Shown: piece by piece, positions 38,674 to 41,136 of the stretch
Numbering within the stretch: position 1 is the first letter of the stretch
Layout: every line of letters starts with the position of its first letter
Source: Rhodospirillales bacterium
Lineage (GTDB): Bacteria; Pseudomonadota; Alphaproteobacteria; Rhodospirillales; Shumkoniaceae
Length of the DNA stretch: 41,136 nucleotides
Direction: 5' to 3'
NCBI GenBank assembly: GCA_014859895.1
Contig: JACZKS010000036.1
Coordinates: 1-41,136 of the forward strand
The notes under the pieces: generated by a model
Told to the model about the DNA's origin: nothing
Database searches by the model: none
The model's input: only the letters and a program-made list of their open reading frames with translations
Translations under genes and position numbers: made by a program

Positions 38674-41136
38674 ATGGCGACGATCACCGCGACCGAGACG
38701 AAGGTCCCCGGCCTGCCGGAAGGAACGACCCCCGCCCACGTCATCGAGGCGACCGGTTCCGAAACGCTGACGCTCCCCGCGGGTGTGCCCCTTGCCGATT
38801 GCGATTTCGCCCGGGCCGGCGACAATCTGGTGCTGACGGCACCCGACGGCACCGTTACCGTGGTGCGCGGCTATTTCGGCCTGGAAACGCCCCCGGCGCT
38901 GGTTTCGGCCGGTGGCGGCGAGCTGGCGGGCGACTTGGTGACGCAACTGGCCGGGCCGCTGGCTCCCGGGCAGTACGCCCAGGCCGGCGCCGCGCCCGGC
39001 GCCCAACCCATCGGCACGGTCGAGACCCTGCACGGCCGGGTGACGGCGATCCGCGCCGACGGTACCCGGGTCGAGCTTCAGGCCGGCGATCCGGTTTATC
39101 AGGGCGACATCCTGGAAACCGGCGCCGACGGCGCCATCGGCGTCGTGCTCGCCGACGAAAGCACCTTCTCGATGGCCGCCGACGGCCGAATGGTCTTGGA
39201 CGAGATGGTCTACGACCCTTCCACCCAGTCGGGCTCGATCAACTTCTCGGTGGTGCAGGGCATCTTCACCTTCGTCAGCGGCCAGATCGCCAAGACCGAC
39301 CCCGACGCCATGACCCTGACCACCCCGGTGGCGACCATCGGCATCCGCGGCACCCAGGTCGGCATCGAGATATCCGACGGCCAGAACCTGCGCGTCGTCC
39401 TCATGGAGGAATCCGACGGCTTCGTCGGCGAGGTGGTGGTGCGCAACGACGCCGGCGTCGAGGTGATGAACGGCGCCCACGACTTCACGGTGATCACGGG
39501 CTTCAACGTGGCCCCCTCGCCGACCGCGACCATGTCGGTCGGCGACGTGGTGCAAATGTTCTCCTCGTCCTTGAGCATGATCCCGACGACCGGCACCGCC
39601 AACCCCTACAGCGTCCCCCAGGACGCGCCGGACGAGTTGCGGGACTTCGGCGTCCAGGGTGACGATGTCGTCGGGGGCGGTTTCGAAACAGATCAGATCA
39701 GGGTGACGGAAGGTTTTGCTGCGTCATCCGTTGAAGGAGACCATGGCGGCGACGGTAATGGCGACGGAAACGGGGATGGGGAAGGCCAAGGCCAAGGCCA
39801 AGGCCAAGGCCAAGGAAACAGAGGTGCAGACCCGACACCGCCGACAGTTACGATTTCGGCCGCCAGCGGGCCTGAAGATTCGGCTATCGCCTTGACCATC
39901 ACCGCCGGGGTGCCGGGCGGCTCGGTCACCGGCATCACTATCACCGTGGTTCCTGTCGACGCCACGCTGTCGGCTGGGACCAAAAATGGTGACGGCAGTT
40001 GGACCCTGACTCCCGGTCAACTCGCCGGCTTGATGATTACACCTCCCCAAGACTTTACCGGCCAGTTGGAGCTCAGTGTGACAGCGACGGGAACGTCGCC
40101 GGGTGGCATTGCCAGCGCATCGGCGACGGCAGCCGTAACTGTGACTCCGGCTTCGGTGGCCGACAGCACGATCTCGGCTGGTGCCGACCTTACGGTGGCC
40201 GAAGATGGTACCGTAGCGTTGTCGATCACGCCGACGCTGGCCGGCGGCGAGACGCTGGACTTCGTCACCATCAGCGGCGTGCCCACGGGCGCGCTCCTCT
40301 CGGCGGGCACCAACAATGGCGACGGCACCTGGACGCTGACGTCCGCTCAACTGGCCGGCCTCACCCTGACGCCGGCCGCGGATTCCAACGAAGACATCAC
40401 GCTGACCGTGCAGGCGACCCTGACGGACGGTTCCGTGACGACATCCGATTCCGTCGCCGTGACGGTCACCCCGGTGGCCGACAGCACGATCTCGGCCGGT
40501 CCCGATCTGACGGTGGCGGAAGACGGCACCGTGGCGCTGTCGATCACGCCGACGCTGGCCGGTGGCGAGACGCTGGACTTCGTCACCATCAGTGGCGTGC
40601 CCACGGGCGCCACCCTCTCGGCCGGCACCAACAATGGCGACGGCACCTGGACGCTGAGTGCTGCCGACCTCGCCGACCTCACCCTGACGCCGGCCGCGGA
40701 TTCCAACGAAGACATCACGCTGACCGTCCAGGCGACCCTGACGGACGGTTCCGTGACGACATCCGATTCCGTCGCCATCACCGTCACCCCGGTTGCCGAC
40801 AGCACGATCTCGGCGGGCCCCGACCTCACGGTGGCCGAGGACGGCACGGTGGCCGTGGCGATCACGCCGACCCTTGCCGGTGGCGAGACGCTGGACTTCG
40901 TCACCATCAGTGGCGTGCCCACGGGCGCCACCCTCTCGGCCGGCACCAACAATGGCGACGGCACCTGGACGCTGAGTGCCGCCGACCTTACCGATCTGAC
41001 TCTGACGCCGCCCGCCGACTTCAACGGCAGCCTGGAGCTGACCGTCCAGGCGACGCTCACGGACGGTTCCGTGACGCCGGCCGATTCCGTCGCCATCACC
41101 GTGACGCCGGTTGCCGACAGCACGATCTCGGCGGGT
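38674..41136 (+). CDS. Large FecR-domain repeat adhesin, 3' end outside the window
   Basis: 821 codons, open at the window edge. No Sec signal is present. After about 110 residues a FecR-like domain runs from GTVETLHGRVTAI to TPVATIGIRGTQVGI (about 110-235), seen in many type I secreted adhesins. A low-complexity linker follows (GDGNGDGNGDG and then six Gly-Gln pairs). From about residue 390 immunoglobulin/cadherin-like repeats begin; the last ones repeat every 106 residues (DSTISAGxDLTVAEDG...). The layout fits a giant RTX/VCBS-type adhesin exported by a type I system with its C-terminal signal beyond the window. No calcium-binding GGxGxDxUx nonapeptides are seen here yet. Confidence 0.85.
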   Translation, partial: MATITATETKVPGLPEGTTPAHVIEATGSETLTLPAGVPLADCDFARAGDNLVLTAPDGTVTVVRGYFGLETPPALVSAGGGELAGDLVTQLAGPLAPGQYAQAGAAPGAQPIGTVETLHGRVTAIRADGTRVELQAGDPVYQGDILETGADGAIGVVLADESTFSMAADGRMVLDEMVYDPSTQSGSINFSVVQGIFTFVSGQIAKTDPDAMTLTTPVATIGIRGTQVGIEISDGQNLRVVLMEESDGFVGEVVVRNDAGVEVMNGAHDFTVITGFNVAPSPTATMSVGDVVQMFSSSLSMIPTTGTANPYSVPQDAPDELRDFGVQGDDVVGGGFETDQIRVTEGFAASSVEGDHGGDGNGDGNGDGEGQGQGQGQGQGNRGADPTPPTVTISAASGPEDSAIALTITAGVPGGSVTGITITVVPVDATLSAGTKNGDGSWTLTPGQLAGLMITPPQDFTGQLELSVTATGTSPGGIASASATAAVTVTPASVADSTISAGADLTVAEDGTVALSITPTLAGGETLDFVTISGVPTGALLSAGTNNGDGTWTLTSAQLAGLTLTPAADSNEDITLTVQATLTDGSVTTSDSVAVTVTPVADSTISAGPDLTVAEDGTVALSITPTLAGGETLDFVTISGVPTGATLSAGTNNGDGTWTLSAADLADLTLTPAADSNEDITLTVQATLTDGSVTTSDSVAITVTPVADSTISAGPDLTVAEDGTVAVAITPTLAGGETLDFVTISGVPTGATLSAGTNNGDGTWTLSAADLTDLTLTPPADFNGSLELTVQATLTDGSVTPADSVAITVTPVADSTISAG
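39784..39819 (+). repeat. Six tandem GGCCAA hexanucleotides
   Basis: Six uninterrupted GGCCAA units code for alternating Gly-Gln in the adhesin linker, right after Gly-Asp/Asn repeats. Unit loss or gain keeps the frame, so it would change linker length and not switch the gene off. Such runs are prone to slippage. Confidence 0.9.
40159..41136 (+). repeat. 318-bp tandem repeats in the adhesin gene
   Basis: The start GCCGACAGCACGATCTCGGC recurs at 40159, 40477, 40795 and 41113, each exactly 318 bp (106 codons) apart. Three copies are complete and the fourth is cut by the window end. The copies are highly similar at DNA level, including synonymous sites, which points to recent duplication or gene conversion. 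Confidence 0.93.

Overview
The window is about 41 kb of high-GC DNA with dense, short-spaced genes and many GTG starts. It most resembles an alphaproteobacterium of the Rhodospirillales that oxidises reduced sulfur compounds (Magnetospirillum-like). The taxonomic call is inference from gene content, base composition and the type of dsr cluster; no rRNA or tRNA gene was seen that could confirm it.

Region 1 (1-5800) is housekeeping and stress: an EamA-type exporter, a kinase-like APH/P-loop fusion, a tandem UspA protein, an SRAP-domain DNA-protein crosslink enzyme, a bacterioferritin and a short-chain dehydrogenase. Two palindromic REP-like elements sit between these genes.

Region 2 (5965-12483) is one giant gene for a membrane-anchored protein of about 2172 residues. 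Nearly all of it is a regular 25-residue repeat (about 76 units), and its centre holds five exact-length 588-bp tandem super-repeats. It is the most unusual object in the window.

Region 3 (12624-26416, minus strand) is a complete oxidative (reverse) dissimilatory sulfite reductase cluster in the order dsrA-B-E-F-H-C-M-K-L-J-O-P. It is followed by dsrN, a uroporphyrinogen-III methyltransferase and a CbiX-type chelatase, which supply and amidate siroheme. DsrEFH and DsrC carry sulfur to DsrAB, DsrL links electrons to NAD(P), and DsrMKJOP is the membrane electron-transfer complex. DsrEFH plus DsrL, with no DsrD seen, indicate sulfur oxidation. A palindromic element splits the cluster between dsrP and dsrN.

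Region 4 (26417-29563) starts with a 680-bp AT-rich intergenic region. It is followed by a divergent set of a small unknown protein, a DUF2249 protein, a polytopic membrane protein and a hemerythrin.

Region 5 (29720-37441) has a C-terminal processing protease, then a TRAP transporter (dctP, dctQ, dctM) closely followed by an isocitrate-lyase/PEP-mutase family protein, an APH-fold kinase and a divergent enolase paralogue with active-site substitutions. The arrangement looks like an uncharacterised uptake-and-conversion pathway for an organic acid.

Region 6 (37442-41136) has a cloverleaf-like nested inverted repeat, a putative lipoprotein, and the 5' part of a large FecR-domain adhesin with 318-bp tandem repeats, running off the end of the window.
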